DNA from: Acidobacteriota bacterium
GTDB taxonomy: Bacteria > Acidobacteriota > Vicinamibacteria > Vicinamibacterales > 2-12-FULL-66-21
NCBI GenBank assembly: GCA_020200195.1
Contig: JAIVJE010000076.1
Span: 1-5,678 of the forward strand
Length of the DNA: 5,678 bases
Direction: 5' to 3'
In this document: piece by piece, positions 5,586 to 5,678 of the stretch
Position numbering within the stretch: the stretch's first letter is position 1
Layout of the letters: each line of letters begins with the position of its first letter
Made by a program: the position numbers and the translations under genes
The notes under the pieces: generated by a model
What the model was told of the DNA's origin: nothing
What the model saw: only the letters and a program-made list of their open reading frames with translations
Databases searched by the model: none

Positions 5586-5678
5586 ATGGTCGTACGGACG
5601 CGTCCGGCCGCGCTGCGGCTCGTCTTGATCGCGGCGCTCGCCGCGGCTGCGTGTAGCGGCCGGTTGCTGGGAAAACAG
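5586..5678 (+). CDS. Probable lipoprotein or exported protein, N-terminal 31 codons (runs off window end)
   Basis: An ATG at 5586 opens a frame that stays open to the last base. The visible residues start MVVRTRPAALRLV, followed by a hydrophobic LVLIAALAAAA stretch and a cysteine at residue 23 (ACSG). This is a typical signal peptide: Arg at 4, 6 and 11, a core of residues 12-22, and a possible lipidation Cys23 followed by Ser, which would favour outer-membrane sorting by the E. coli +2 rule. The lipobox is imperfect, with Ala rather than Leu at -3 (the nearest Leu is at -5), so a signal peptidase I substrate remains possible. Function cannot be read from 31 residues. The gene is divergent from polA with 55 bp between start codons. 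A candidate -10 box 7 nt upstream of the ATG supports this start. Confidence 0.7.
   Translation, partial: MVVRTRPAALRLVLIAALAAAACSGRLLGKQ

Noticed and set aside
1..5678. Mobile elements, CRISPR arrays, tRNA/rRNA genes, riboswitches
   Set aside because: No transposase or integrase motifs, no regularly spaced repeats beyond the two-copy 11-mer, no cloverleaf noticed by eye, and intergenic regions are too short for most structured RNAs.

Overview
This is a GC-rich, tightly packed stretch of chromosome from a Gram-negative bacterium. A TonB-dependent receptor C-terminus and a probable lipoprotein signal peptide indicate an outer membrane. The style of the receptor's last strands, the high GC, and a PcnB-type polymerase beside a Pol I suggest Acidobacteriota (Vicinamibacteria-like). 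That placement rests on general resemblance and no search was run. A deep proteobacterial lineage is the main alternative.

The layout alternates strand at every gene. (1) 1-557, plus: the 3' end of a TonB-dependent outer-membrane receptor. (2) 560-1909, minus: a complete PcnB-type poly(A) polymerase / tRNA nucleotidyltransferase, convergent with the receptor with only 2 nt between stop codons. (3) 1910-2005: a 96-bp divergent promoter region, AT-richer than its flanks. (4) 2006-2803, plus: a secreted, TPR-like helical protein of unknown function. (5) 2807-5530, minus: a complete DNA polymerase I (PolA), convergent with the TPR-like gene with a 3-nt gap. (6) 5531-5585: a 55-bp divergent promoter region with an 11-bp tandem direct repeat and two overlapping candidate -10 boxes. 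(7) 5586-5678, plus: the first 31 codons of a probable lipoprotein, cut by the window end. No RNA gene, CRISPR array, insertion sequence or phage gene was seen, and no stretch over 300 bases lacks a gene.

The genes do not form an operon or one pathway. pcnB (RNA 3'-end metabolism) and polA (repair and Okazaki-fragment processing) are housekeeping genes set among envelope genes, and each must have its own promoter. I found no clear novel defence or mobile system. The most useful observations are: (a) TATAAT-like boxes 7-8 nt upstream of three start codons, with weak or absent Shine-Dalgarno sequences, suggesting leaderless mRNAs; (b) a PolA whose proofreading domain has lost most catalytic carboxylates and whose O-helix has Tyr at the position of E. 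coli Phe762; (c) a ten-arginine C-terminal run in PcnB whose DNA also forms a GC-only hairpin just past the convergent junction; and (d) the repeat array between the polA and lipoprotein promoters.
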